From Jannaschia sp. GRR-S6-38 (GTDB lineage Bacteria > Pseudomonadota > Alphaproteobacteria > Rhodobacterales > Rhodobacteraceae): a stretch of 64,000 bases of DNA. The notes under the pieces were generated by a model that saw only the letters and a list, made by a program, of their open reading frames with translations, was not told the DNA's origin and searched no databases. Within the stretch, counting starts at the first letter, position 1; each line of letters opens with the position of its first letter. The stretch covers positions 1,116,001-1,180,000 of the forward strand of contig NZ_CP122537.1 of NCBI RefSeq assembly GCF_029853695.1, written 5' to 3'. Made by a program: the position numbers and the translations under genes. Positions 1 to 8,320 of this stretch are shown piece after piece.

Positions 1-236
1 TCGAGCTGGAATACGGCCTGCCCGTCCGCTTCGAGGCGTCACAATTCACCTCGGCCCGCTGGCTGTCGGGCCCGAAGGCGGCGGTCGAGGAGGTGGTGAA
101 CCGCAACAAGCAGCACATCGCCCATGACAATGACGGCGACCCGGTCTTCCTGACCCGCCTGCAATGGGACATCGACCGGATCGAGCGCGACCACCCCGAA
201 GTGACCCTGTCGGCGACGAAGGAGATGTTGCGGTGA
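1..236 (+). CDS. prfC: Peptide chain release factor 3, C-terminal end (partial)
   Basis: The window opens inside a gene read from base 3 to a TGA at 234-236. The 77 visible residues match the C-terminus of RF3, the GTPase that removes RF1 and RF2 from the ribosome after termination. Supporting signs are the stretch LPVRFEASQFTSARWL, the later D-N-D-G-D-P-V-F-L-T run and the closing ERDHPEV segment, all typical of RF3 domain III. The GTPase domain lies outside the window. The stop overlaps a GTG start of the next gene (GTGA), so the two are probably translationally coupled. Confidence 0.9.
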   Translation, partial: ELEYGLPVRFEASQFTSARWLSGPKAAVEEVVNRNKQHIAHDNDGDPVFLTRLQWDIDRIERDHPEVTLSATKEMLR

Positions 237-598
237 TCCCCCGCGCGGTGGTCGCCACCGCCCTGGGATTGCCCTCGACGACTGACGCGCTGCCGCCGGA
301 TGATTTGCCGCTGGACCGCTTCGCGGCGCGGCTGGTGGCGTATCTCGCGTCCGAGGACCTGGCGCAGGATGCGCCGGATGCGTGGACGGGGGCGGTGATG
401 GATCACCTTATCGCCGAGCATCCCGAGCTCGCCCTCGACGCGATCCGCGCGGGGCTGCCGCTCGACGAGCACGAGCGGCTGGCCGATGCGCTGGCCGACT
501 TGGCCGAACGCCCCGGCATGGCGGACCGCATCGCGCGTGCGGCCGAGGGCGACCCGGCGCTGGCCGCGCTGATCGATCGGGCGAACGCCGCCGACTGA
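233..598 (+). CDS. Small conserved protein coupled to prfC, function unknown
   Basis: This 121-residue reading frame probably starts at a GTG overlapping the prfC stop (GTGA). An upstream ATG at 164 is in frame but would run deep into prfC. The protein is acidic, rich in Ala, Leu and Asp, and predicted mostly helical. It has no signal peptide, membrane segment or cysteine. I recognise no domain. Tight coupling to prfC suggests co-translation with the release factor, but its role is unknown. Confidence 0.6.
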   Translation: MIPRAVVATALGLPSTTDALPPDDLPLDRFAARLVAYLASEDLAQDAPDAWTGAVMDHLIAEHPELALDAIRAGLPLDEHERLADALADLAERPGMADRIARAAEGDPALAALIDRANAAD

Positions 599-708
599 CC
601 CGGCGGCAGGCTCCCACCGATGGGGACGCGCGGCCGGCCCACCCGCTTGCCCAACCCGGAGGAATCAGCACTCTGCGCGCTGCATCGAACACCACAACGG
701 GGAACCCC

Positions 709-1140
709 ATGCGCCGCAGCACCGCTCTTTCGCTGACCGCCCTGCCGCTCGCCGCCACCGCCCAGGCCGACACCGCCGCCTGGCATATCCTGGACCAGAT
801 CGAGGTCACCGAGGTCGAGACCGCGGACAGCTGGTCCGTGGTCAAGAGCTACCCGCCCGAGATCGCGGGCGGCGCGCCGGATTTCGAGATCACCGGCTAC
901 CTGGTGCCCGTCGGATGGGAGGCCGAGACGCGGGACTTCATGCTCGTGTCCGACCTGGGCCAATGCCCGTTCTGCGGATCCGGCGATCATGGCACGGCCA
1001 TCGAGGTGCGCCTCGCCGACCCGCTGCCCGCAGCCGAGGAGGGGCGGCGCGCGACCCTGCGCGGGGCGCTGCATCCGGTGCGGGACGCCGACACGATGCA
1101 AGCGGTGGTGATGACCGACGCGGTCCTCGTGGGGTCCTGA
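709..1140 (+). CDS. Exported DUF3299-like protein
   Basis: A 143-residue protein starts at the ATG at 709 with a short Sec signal peptide (MRRSTALSLTALPLAATAQA, cleavage probably after AQA). The mature part has a strand-rich region, ITGYLVPVGWEAE, then LVSDLGQCPFCGSG. An OB-like fold with a C-x-F-C motif followed by glycine resembles the DUF3299 family of periplasmic proteins, some linked to metal handling or ABC transporters. The family call rests on motif memory only. The gene stands alone between prfC's partner and the next gene 7 bp downstream. Confidence 0.6.
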   Translation: MRRSTALSLTALPLAATAQADTAAWHILDQIEVTEVETADSWSVVKSYPPEIAGGAPDFEITGYLVPVGWEAETRDFMLVSDLGQCPFCGSGDHGTAIEVRLADPLPAAEEGRRATLRGALHPVRDADTMQAVVMTDAVLVGS

Positions 1141-1147
1141 CGGCGGC

Positions 1148-1762
1148 GTGCCCCGTCCCAACCGCGTGCATCCGGACGGCAGCTTTCTGACCACGCCGGC
1201 GCGCGGCACGCTGATGGGCAATCGCGGGATCCTGCATGATGCCGAGGGCCGGATCGGCCCCGCGCGCTGGCGACATCGCAACTGGGTCTGTTGCCTGCTG
1301 TCGTTTCGGGGCCGCCACCGGCGCCTGCTGGCGCCCGGGCATTACACCGAGCTCTTCTTTCTCGACGAGGCGGTCGCGCTCGCCGCCGGGCACCGCCCCT
1401 GCGCCGAATGCCGCCGGGCGGATTATCGGCGCTGGCAGGCGGCCTGGGCGCGCGCCTTCGGCGACAGCCCGCCCGCGCCCGAGATGGACGCGCGGCTGCA
1501 CGCCGCCCGCGCCGAACCCGGGGCACGGGGCCTTCGCCACGAGACGGCGAAGGCGGGCGACCTGCCCGATGGCGCGGTCTTCGCGGTTGCGGCCCGCGCG
1601 TGGCTCAGGCTCGGAGGCCGCGCCCTGCCCTACGCGCCCGAGGGATGGGGCGCGCCCGAGCCGCTGCCCGGCGGGACGGTCCGCGCGCTGACCAATGCCG
1701 TCACCCGCCGGATCCTGCAGGCCGGCTACGCGCCGCGGCTGCATCCCAGCGCCGGGACCTGA
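1148..1762 (+). CDS. Conserved cytosolic protein with HRPCAECRR motif
   Basis: A 204-residue protein starts at GTG 1148. The N-terminus, with RVHPDGSF and then ARGTLMGNRGILHD, and the central GHRPCAECRRADYRRW block mark a conserved but uncharacterised family found in alphaproteobacteria and cyanobacteria. The C-A-E-C pair preceded by His could bind a metal. There is no signal peptide or membrane segment. The C-terminus (TNAVTRRILQAGYAPRLHPSA) is basic. The gene lies 7 bp after the DUF3299-like gene and may be co-transcribed. Function unknown. Confidence 0.6.
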   Translation: MPRPNRVHPDGSFLTTPARGTLMGNRGILHDAEGRIGPARWRHRNWVCCLLSFRGRHRRLLAPGHYTELFFLDEAVALAAGHRPCAECRRADYRRWQAAWARAFGDSPPAPEMDARLHAARAEPGARGLRHETAKAGDLPDGAVFAVAARAWLRLGGRALPYAPEGWGAPEPLPGGTVRALTNAVTRRILQAGYAPRLHPSAGT

Positions 1763-1788
1763 GCGGGCCCCCCGGCCAGGGGGCCCGC
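1763..1788 (+). terminator. GC-rich hairpin after the HRPCAECRR gene
   Basis: Directly after the stop codon, a perfect 10-bp inverted repeat (1763-1772 with 1779-1788) encloses a 6-nt loop. There is no following T-run, so it could be a weak or Rho-assisted terminator, or an mRNA 3'-end stabiliser. Confidence 0.4.
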
Positions 1789-1847
1789 GATGCGCGGGAA
1801 CGCCGCCTCGCCGGTACCCGTTGGACCGGACATCCCGAGGGAGACAG

Positions 1848-2441
1848 ATGACCGGCCCGGAGACCCCCAGCGGATTGCGCGACCTCGTCGACCGCGTCGA
1901 TGCGGCGACGGAGGATTGCGCGACGATCACCCTGGGCGACCTTCTGGCCGCGCTGGGCGAGCGCGGCTTCGGGCCGGTCCTGTTGCTGGGCGCGGTCGGG
2001 ATGATGCTGCCCGTCGGGATGCTGCCGGGCGTGCCGCTGGCGGTGGGATGCCTGCTCCTCGTGGCCGGCTGGCAGATGCTGCGCGGCCGCGACGGGCTGC
2101 GCCTGCCGCGCTGGCTGGCGCGGCGCGAATTGCCGGCGCGCCAGATCCAGGACGGCGTCCATCGGATGCGGCCCTGGCTTGAGCGGCACCGTCACCGCCT
2201 GCGCGCCCGCTCGCCGCGGCTGACCGAGCGGCGCGTGATCCTGATCCCCGGCGCGATCGCGGTGATGGGTTCGGGCGCATTGATGATCGCTCTGGGTTTC
2301 GTGCCGGGCCTGCCCGCCGCGCTGGCGCTGCCGGTCGCGCTGTTCGGGCTGGGCCTGACGATCCGAAACGGGCTGCTGGCCCTTCTGGGGCTGGTCGTGC
2401 TGGTGCCGGAACTGATCGGGGCGGCCTGGCTTCTGCGCTGA
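1848..2441 (+). CDS. ExoD family exopolysaccharide-synthesis membrane protein
   Basis: A 197-residue integral membrane protein starts at ATG 1848 after a GAGGGAGA Shine-Dalgarno. The soluble N-terminus (LGDLLAALGERGFGPVLLLGA) leads into a hydrophobic pair of helices around a G-M-L-P-G-V-P loop. An arginine-rich cytoplasmic linker follows (about residues 75-125), then two or three further helices. The layout and the GFGP and LPG motifs are those of ExoD, first linked in Rhizobium to exopolysaccharide production and alkali tolerance. Molecular function is not established. It is probably a single-gene unit. Confidence 0.75.
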   Translation: MTGPETPSGLRDLVDRVDAATEDCATITLGDLLAALGERGFGPVLLLGAVGMMLPVGMLPGVPLAVGCLLLVAGWQMLRGRDGLRLPRWLARRELPARQIQDGVHRMRPWLERHRHRLRARSPRLTERRVILIPGAIAVMGSGALMIALGFVPGLPAALALPVALFGLGLTIRNGLLALLGLVVLVPELIGAAWLLR

Positions 2442-2477
2442 CCGCCCCGCATCGTCGTTGGCCGAAGGTCGGTTCCG

Positions 2478-2903
2478 TCAGGCGACCTTGGCGTCCATCG
2501 TGATCTCGCAGTCCAGAAGCTTCGAGATCGGGCAGCCTTCCTTGGCGGCGTTGGCGGCCTCCATCACGTCCGCTTCGGACGCGCCGGGGACCGAGATCGT
2601 CACGTCGAGATGCGACTTGGTGACGGCGAAGCCGCCATCGACCTCGGACAGGGTGACCGTGGCCTGGGTGTCGATGGACGCGGGCGTCATGTCGGACTGG
2701 CCCAGGATCATCGACAGCGCCATCGAGAAGCAGGACGCGTGCGCCGCGCCGATCAGCTCCTCGGGGTTCGAGCCCTTCACGCCCTCGAAGCGCTCCTTGA
2801 AGCCGTAGGGATGGGCGTCGAGCGCGCCGCTTTCGGTCGAGATCGTCCCGCGGCCGTCTTTCAGGCTGCCTTCCCAATGGGCGCTTCCGCGTTTGTCGGG
2901 CAT
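2478..2903 (-). CDS. OsmC family protein (peroxiredoxin-like)
   Basis: A 141-residue cytosolic protein of OsmC length. The characteristic motif NPEELIGAAHASCFSMALS carries the first reactive cysteine, and a second lies in AAKEGCPISKLLDCEI. OsmC proteins reduce organic hydroperoxides through these two thiols. The start (MPDKRGSAHWEG) follows an AGGAGGAC Shine-Dalgarno. The gene is divergent from the RNA helicase and convergent with the exoD-like gene. General stress or peroxide induction is expected from the family, but no specific operator is visible. Confidence 0.88.
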   Translation of the reverse strand: MPDKRGSAHWEGSLKDGRGTISTESGALDAHPYGFKERFEGVKGSNPEELIGAAHASCFSMALSMILGQSDMTPASIDTQATVTLSEVDGGFAVTKSHLDVTISVPGASEADVMEAANAAKEGCPISKLLDCEITMDAKVA

Positions 2904-3012
2904 GTCGTCCTCCTGTTTGTTCCGGTCATGCGGGGGGCAAACCCGCGCCCCCGGCAGGCCGTTCCCTTGAAAGGCGGCGATACGCCCCCAAATCCGTAAC
3001 ACCGACGGCGCG

Positions 3013-3041
3013 TTGACCGCCGGTCCCCGCTTTGCTAGGCG
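3013..3041 (+). promoter_or_regulatory. Promoter of the RhlE-type helicase
   Basis: A -35 box TTGACC (3013-3018), a 17-bp spacer and a TAG-type -10 hexamer TAGGCG (3036-3041). Transcription would start near 3048, giving a 5' leader of about 100 nt before the ATG at 3151. A long leader is common for helicase mRNAs that respond to cold or autoregulate; that part is inference. Confidence 0.6.
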
Positions 3042-3150
3042 GGCGACGCCCGTGCCACGCACCGGCCGACGATTTCCGAGGGGCGCGAAAGCAGGCGTCC
3101 CGCCACCCCCGAGCCAAGGGCAATGCGGCCCCGCTCCAACCAGGACGCAC

Positions 3151-4686
3151 ATGACGAGCTTTTCCGACCTGAACCTCGACCCGAAGGTTCTCAAGGCCAT
3201 CGAGGCCACGGGTTACACCACGCCGACGCCGATCCAGGAGGGCGCGATCGTTCCCGCCCTGCAGGGTCGCGACGTTCTGGGCATTGCCCAGACGGGCACC
3301 GGCAAGACGGCGGCCTTCACGCTGCCGATGATCACGATGCTGGGCAAGGGCCGCGCCCGCGCGCGGATGCCGCGCAGCCTGGTGCTGTGCCCGACGCGCG
3401 AACTGGCCGCGCAGGTGGCCGAGAATTTCGACAATTACGCCAAGGGCTCGCGCCTGAAGAAGGCCCTGCTGATCGGCGGGGTGAGCTTCAAGGAGCAGGA
3501 CCAGCTGATCGACCGCGGCGTCGACGTGCTGATCGCCACGCCCGGCCGTCTGATCGACCATTTCGAGCGCGGCAAGCTTCTGCTGACCGGCGTCGAGATC
3601 ATGGTCGTGGACGAGGCCGACCGGATGCTCGACATGGGGTTCATCCCCGATATCGAGCGCATCTTCGAGATGACGCCCTTCACCCGTCAGACGCTGTTCT
3701 TCTCGGCCACCATGGCCCCCGAGATCGAGCGCATCACCAACAAGTTCCTATCGAACCCCGAGAAGATCGAGGTGGCGCGGCAGAACTCGACCTCCGAGCA
3801 GATCACCCAGGTTCTGATCGAGCATCAGCCCAAGCGTCGCGACATGGGCTCCAAGGACAAGCGCGAGATCCTGCGCGCGGTGATCGACCGCGACGGCGCG
3901 GATTGCCGCAACGCGATTATCTTCTGCAACCGCAAGACCGAGGTCGACGTGGTCGCGAAATCGCTCAAGAAGCACGGCTACAATGCCGAGCCGATCCATG
4001 GCGACCTCGACCAGTCGCAGCGCACGCGCACCCTGGATGGCTTCCGCGACGGCTCGGTCCGGTTCCTCGTGGCCTCCGACGTGGCCGCGCGCGGCCTCGA
4101 CATCCCGAATGTGAGCCACGTGTTCAACTTCGACGTGCCCAGCCATGCCGAGGATTACGTCCACCGCATCGGACGCACGGGCCGCGCCGGCAAGACCGGG
4201 ATGGCCTACACGATCGCCCTGCCCTCGGACGAGAAATACCTCGCCGCGATCGAGCGGCTGGTCGAGCGGGAGATCCCGCGCGGCGAGAATCCCTGGAGCC
4301 CGCCGGGCCAGCGCCCCACCGAGTCGGCGGCCGCCGAGGAGGAGGAGACCCCGCGTCGCACCAGTTCGCGCAGCCGGTCCCGGTCGCGGAAGGTCGAGGT
4401 CGCACCCGAGTCGGATGCCGCCCCGGTGCAGGACGACCGCGACGGCGATGACGGCCAGGCCGCGCGCCGCGAGGCGCCCGCGCCCCGTCCCCGGCCCGAG
4501 CGCGATGCCGGCCGGGACGAGAGCCGCGGCGACAATCGCGGCGGTGACGTCCGGAGCGGCCGGTCGCGCGGCGGCCGCGGCCGCAGCGGCGGCGACGACC
4601 GCGGCGGCAGGGTGGTCGGACTGGGCGACCATGTCCCCAGCTTCATCGAGATGAGCTTCGAGGAGCGGCGCGCCGAGACGGTCTGA
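3151..4686 (+). CDS. DEAD-box ATP-dependent RNA helicase, RhlE type
   Basis: A 511-residue helicase that unwinds RNA duplexes, with likely roles in ribosome assembly, mRNA turnover or cold adaptation. Visible motifs are the Q motif GYTTPTPIQ (about 21-29), Walker A AQTGTGKT (46-53), PTREL, DEAD (154-157), SAT (185-187), and in the second RecA domain RGLDIP and HRIGRTGRAG. From about residue 395 the protein becomes a disordered tail with RSRSRSR, then RG- and GG-rich stretches, a common RNA-binding extension. An in-frame upstream start at 3013 is possible but would begin inside the promoter. The gene is followed by a strong terminator. Confidence 0.92.
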   Translation: MTSFSDLNLDPKVLKAIEATGYTTPTPIQEGAIVPALQGRDVLGIAQTGTGKTAAFTLPMITMLGKGRARARMPRSLVLCPTRELAAQVAENFDNYAKGSRLKKALLIGGVSFKEQDQLIDRGVDVLIATPGRLIDHFERGKLLLTGVEIMVVDEADRMLDMGFIPDIERIFEMTPFTRQTLFFSATMAPEIERITNKFLSNPEKIEVARQNSTSEQITQVLIEHQPKRRDMGSKDKREILRAVIDRDGADCRNAIIFCNRKTEVDVVAKSLKKHGYNAEPIHGDLDQSQRTRTLDGFRDGSVRFLVASDVAARGLDIPNVSHVFNFDVPSHAEDYVHRIGRTGRAGKTGMAYTIALPSDEKYLAAIERLVEREIPRGENPWSPPGQRPTESAAAEEEETPRRTSSRSRSRSRKVEVAPESDAAPVQDDRDGDDGQAARREAPAPRPRPERDAGRDESRGDNRGGDVRSGRSRGGRGRSGGDDRGGRVVGLGDHVPSFIEMSFEERRAETV

Positions 4687-4711
4687 CCCGGCCTTCGCCC
4701 GAACCCGATCG

Positions 4712-4738
4712 ACGCCCGCCCAACCGGCGGGCGTTTTT
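4712..4738 (+). terminator. Rho-independent terminator of the helicase gene
   Basis: A perfect 9-bp stem ACGCCCGCC / GGCGGGCGT (4712-4720 with 4726-4734) with a 5-nt loop runs into a T5 tract, 25 bp after the helicase stop. It also separates the convergent minus-strand gene. Confidence 0.85.
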
Positions 4739-4750
4739 CGTATCAGGCCC

Positions 4751-5968
4751 TCAGTCGCGCACGCCCCCGGTGAAGGCGTTGCCCTCGGCATAGTCGCAGG
4801 GCGCCTCCGACATCTCCAGATGCAGGCCGTCGCCCGCATAGGGATGCGCGCGGGCGAGGTCCTCCTCGAAGGCAATGCCCAGACCCGGCGCGTCCGGGGC
4901 GCGGACGAAGCCCGCCTCGACCCGCGGCCCGCCGCCCAGCGCGTGATGGAAGGGGGACTCGATCGCTTCGACCATCAAGAGGTTCGGGATCGTCGTCCCG
5001 AGCTGCACTGAGGCCGCGAATTCGACCGGGCCGCAATAGAGATGCGGCGCGATCTGCGCGCCGAAGCCCTGCGCCAGCGCGGCGAGCTTGCGCCCCTCCG
5101 ACAGACCGCCCAGCCGGCCCAGCGCCGGTTGCAGGATCGACGCGCCGCCCAGCCGCAGAAGCGTCGCGAATTCCGACAGCCCGCAAAGCCGCTCGCCCGC
5201 GGCGACGGGGATATGCGTGGCCCGCGCCACCTCGGCCAGCGCGTGGGGGTCGCCCGGCGGCACCGGCTCCTCGAACCAGAGCGGATCATGCGGGGCGATG
5301 GCCCGCGCGAGCCGGATCGCGCCCGCTGCGGTGAACTGGCCATGCGTCCCGAACAGGAGATCCGCCCGGTCGCCCACCGCGGCGCGGATGGCGCGGCACA
5401 TCTCGGCGGAGAGCGCGATATCGGAGCGCGCGGGCTGATGCCCACCGAAGATCGTGTAGGGCCCGGCGGGATCAAATTTCAGCGCGGTCCAGCCTTCGGC
5501 CACGCGGTCGGCTGCGACCTGCGCCTGGAGGTCGGGCGAGGTCCAGAACCCGTCGCCCATGCCGTCATCGGGGTAGAGATAGGTATAGGCCCGCAGCCGG
5601 TCGTTCAGCCGCCCGCCTGTGATCGCCCAGACCGGCTTGTCGAGCGCCTTGCCGAGAATGTCCCAGCAGGCGATCTCCAGCCCGGCGAAGGCGCCCCAGA
5701 CGGTCGGATCGGGCCGCCCGGTGAAGCCCGAGCCCCAGACCCGGCGGGACATGAGCTCGATCTCGGCGGGGTCGGTGCCCGCCATGTTCCGTTCGAACAC
5801 GTCGGCGATGACCGCGCGCATGGCCTCGGGGCCTATGGCCGAGGCGTAGACCTCGCCGTAGCCGCTGATGCCGCAGGCCGTGGTCAGCTTGGGCACGATC
5901 CAGTAGCGCCCGCCCCAGCCCGGCGCGGGCGGGGCGACGACGAAGATCTCCAGATCGGCCAGCTTCAT
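4751..5968 (-). CDS. Mandelate racemase / muconate lactonizing enzyme family protein
   Basis: A 405-residue enolase-superfamily enzyme, probably a sugar-acid dehydratase or racemase. N-terminal capping domain, then a barrel with the KFDPAG lysine strand, GTHGQF, WFEEPVPP (a metal-binding Glu), AAGERLCG (next Glu) and APHLYCGP (catalytic His region). Where many members have Asp as first metal ligand (for example DFHGR), this protein reads FGTHG, so the ligand set may differ. The stop region is convergent with the helicase. The start overlaps the stop of the upstream zinc dehydrogenase (ATGA), making a two-gene operon. Substrate unknown. Confidence 0.82.
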   Translation of the reverse strand: MKLADLEIFVVAPPAPGWGGRYWIVPKLTTACGISGYGEVYASAIGPEAMRAVIADVFERNMAGTDPAEIELMSRRVWGSGFTGRPDPTVWGAFAGLEIACWDILGKALDKPVWAITGGRLNDRLRAYTYLYPDDGMGDGFWTSPDLQAQVAADRVAEGWTALKFDPAGPYTIFGGHQPARSDIALSAEMCRAIRAAVGDRADLLFGTHGQFTAAGAIRLARAIAPHDPLWFEEPVPPGDPHALAEVARATHIPVAAGERLCGLSEFATLLRLGGASILQPALGRLGGLSEGRKLAALAQGFGAQIAPHLYCGPVEFAASVQLGTTIPNLLMVEAIESPFHHALGGGPRVEAGFVRAPDAPGLGIAFEEDLARAHPYAGDGLHLEMSEAPCDYAEGNAFTGGVRD

Positions 5969-7035
5969 CGCATCACCACCACGTTGCGCCGCCCCTGCCC
6001 CGCGCGCGTCGCGGCCACGGCGTCGTTGATCCGCTCCAGCGGGAACGTGTCGGAGACCAGCTCCTCGAGTTTCAGCCGCCCCTGCGCATGAAGGTCCAGA
6101 AGCCAGGGGATGTCGCGGCGCAGCACCACGTCGCCCATCCGCGTGCCGCGCAGGCCCTGGCCGTAATAGGCCGCCGAGACGGGATTGAAATGCCCGACCG
6201 TGCCGGAATGCGGCATGCCCACAAGGTAGGCGGTGCCATGCGGCGCGCACCAGTCGAGCGCGCCGTCGATCACCGGCCCCGCGCCCACGGTGACGAAGAC
6301 ATGATCGGCCAGCCGCCCGAGCCCCAGCATCGCGGCGCGCCCGTCCGCGCCGGCCAGCACGCCGTCGGTCGCGCCGAATTCGCGCGCGGTGTCGAGCTTC
6401 TCCTCGGTCACGTCGACGGCGACGATCCGCGCCGCCCCCGACAGCCGCGCCGCCTGCACGGCGTTCAGCCCCACGCCCCCCGCGCCGATCACCACCACCC
6501 AGTCGCCGGGCCGGACCCGCGCGGTGTTCACCACCGCCCCCAGCCCGGTCACGACGCCGCAGGACAGGATGCAGGCCGCCTCGGCCGGGATCGTGTCGGG
6601 GATCTGGGCGAGCTGGCTCTGATCGACGACCACCGCCTCGGCGAAGGCGCCGCAATTCATCGCCGCGACCACCGGCGCGTCCCCCGCGCGCGGCCCCGCG
6701 CCCGCGCCGGGCGTCGCGCATTGCGTGGGCCGTCCGCCGGCGCAGGACGGGCAGGCGCCGCAGGCGCGGATCAGCGTGACGAGCACGCGCATCCCCTCGG
6801 CCAGCCCGGTGACGCCCGCGCCCAGCCGCGCCACGCGGCCCACCGCCTCGTGACCGTAGATCGCGGGCAGATCACCGCCCCAGCCGCCGTCGAGGAAGGT
6901 AATGTCCGAATGGCAGATCGCGCAGGCCTCGATCTCGACCTCGACCTCGCCGGGGCCGGGATCGGTCAGGGTCACCGTCTCGATCGCCATGGGCGCCCCG
7001 AATGCGCGGCTCACCGCCGCCCTGACCTGTCGCAT
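5965..7035 (-). CDS. Zinc-dependent alcohol dehydrogenase, MDR family
   Basis: A 356-residue medium-chain dehydrogenase. The catalytic zinc site is ACAICHSD plus GHEAVG. The structural zinc loop is CGACPSCAGGRPTQC, with four spaced cysteines. The Rossmann segment is VVVIGAGGVGLNAVQAA followed by an acidic VAVD that favours NAD. The overall layout resembles class III or aryl-alcohol dehydrogenases. It probably oxidises an alcohol or supplies an aldehyde to the co-operonic enolase-superfamily enzyme. It is divergent from pobA across 121 bp, which may hold shared control sites, though I see no clear operator. Confidence 0.88.
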   Translation of the reverse strand: MRQVRAAVSRAFGAPMAIETVTLTDPGPGEVEVEIEACAICHSDITFLDGGWGGDLPAIYGHEAVGRVARLGAGVTGLAEGMRVLVTLIRACGACPSCAGGRPTQCATPGAGAGPRAGDAPVVAAMNCGAFAEAVVVDQSQLAQIPDTIPAEAACILSCGVVTGLGAVVNTARVRPGDWVVVIGAGGVGLNAVQAARLSGAARIVAVDVTEEKLDTAREFGATDGVLAGADGRAAMLGLGRLADHVFVTVGAGPVIDGALDWCAPHGTAYLVGMPHSGTVGHFNPVSAAYYGQGLRGTRMGDVVLRRDIPWLLDLHAQGRLKLEELVSDTFPLERINDAVAATRAGQGRRNVVVMR

Positions 7036-7156
7036 CGCTCGCCTCCCTCGCCGTCGGGGCGACGAAAGAACAGGCGCCGGCGCGGTGCAAGCCCGATCCG
7101 CGCAGGGCCCTTGCCGCAGCCCCGCCCCCCGTCCACAAAAGCGGGCGGGAGGACGA

Positions 7157-8320
7157 ATGCGAACGCAGGTCTGCATCATCGGCGGCGGCCCCTCGGGGCT
7201 GATGCTGTCGCATCTGCTCCACCGGGCGGGCATCGACAGCATCGTGCTGGAACGGCGGTCGCGGGAGCACGTCCTGGGCCGCATCCGCGCGGGCGTGCTG
7301 GAACGCGGCACCGTCGCGATGCTGCGCGATGCCGGCCTCTCGGCGCGCATGGATGCGCAGGGCCAGCCGCATTCCGGAACCTGCCTCGCGGTGCGCAACC
7401 GCGGCTTCCGCGTCGATTTCGAGGCGCTGACCGGCGCGCAGGTCATGGTCTGGGGCCAGACCGAGGTGACGGCCGATCTCTATGCCGCGCGGGACGCGGC
7501 GGGCGGCCGCATCGTCCACGAGGCCGAGGAGGTCGCGATCCACGACGCAGGCGGCACACCGCATGTCACCTACCGCAAGGACGGGGCCGAGCACCGCGTC
7601 GATTGCGACTGGATCGCCGGATGCGACGGGTTCCACGGCGTCAGCCGCCGGACCATCCCCGCGACCGTCCTGCGCACGGTCGAGCGCGTCTATCCCTTCG
7701 GCTGGCTGGGCGTGCTGAGCCGCACGAAGCCCGCCGCCCCCGAGCTGATCTATGCCAGCCATGCCGACGGCTTCGCGCTGGCCTCGATGCGCAGCGACAC
7801 GCTCAGCCGCTACTATATCCAGGCCCCGACCGACGATCCGCTGGAGAAATGGACCGACGCAGCCTTCTGGGACGCGCTGCGCCGCCGCCTGCCCTCGGAG
7901 GTGGCCGAGGCGATGGAGATCGGGCCCAGCATCGAGAAATCCATCGCGCCCCTGCGCAGCTTCGTGGCCGAGCCGATGCGCTGGAACCGCCTGTTCCTGG
8001 TGGGCGACGCGGCGCATATCGTACCACCCACGGGCGCCAAGGGGCTGAATCTCGCCATATCGGACGTGGCCTATCTCTCGGACGCGCTGATCCGCCATTA
8101 CGGCGGCGAGGATGACGGCATCGCGACCTATTCCGACCGCGCGCTGGCGCGGGTCTGGAAGGCCACGCGCTTCTCGTGGTGGTTCACCACGCTGATGCAC
8201 CGCTTTCCGGAGGACGGCGCCTTCGAGCGGCGCATGAAACAGGCCGAGATCGACTACCTGGAGCATTCCGAGGCCGCGCAGACCGTGATGGCCGAAAACT
8301 ACGTGGGGTTGCCGCTATGA
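7157..8320 (+). CDS. pobA: 4-hydroxybenzoate 3-monooxygenase
   Basis: A 387-residue flavoprotein that hydroxylates 4-hydroxybenzoate to protocatechuate using NADPH and O2. The FAD motif GGGPSGL is at the N-terminus. The LERRSREHVLGRIRAGVLE region and GCDGFHGVSR (DG motif) are typical. LFLVGDAAHIVPPTGAKGLN is the group A hydroxylase signature with the flavin-contacting proline. Length matches PobA (about 390). The ATG at 7157 follows a GGGAGGA Shine-Dalgarno. It heads an operon with pcaD and pcaB, overlapping pcaD by 4 bp. No pobR-type regulator lies next to it. Confidence 0.95.
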   Translation: MRTQVCIIGGGPSGLMLSHLLHRAGIDSIVLERRSREHVLGRIRAGVLERGTVAMLRDAGLSARMDAQGQPHSGTCLAVRNRGFRVDFEALTGAQVMVWGQTEVTADLYAARDAAGGRIVHEAEEVAIHDAGGTPHVTYRKDGAEHRVDCDWIAGCDGFHGVSRRTIPATVLRTVERVYPFGWLGVLSRTKPAAPELIYASHADGFALASMRSDTLSRYYIQAPTDDPLEKWTDAAFWDALRRRLPSEVAEAMEIGPSIEKSIAPLRSFVAEPMRWNRLFLVGDAAHIVPPTGAKGLNLAISDVAYLSDALIRHYGGEDDGIATYSDRALARVWKATRFSWWFTTLMHRFPEDGAFERRMKQAEIDYLEHSEAAQTVMAENYVGLPL

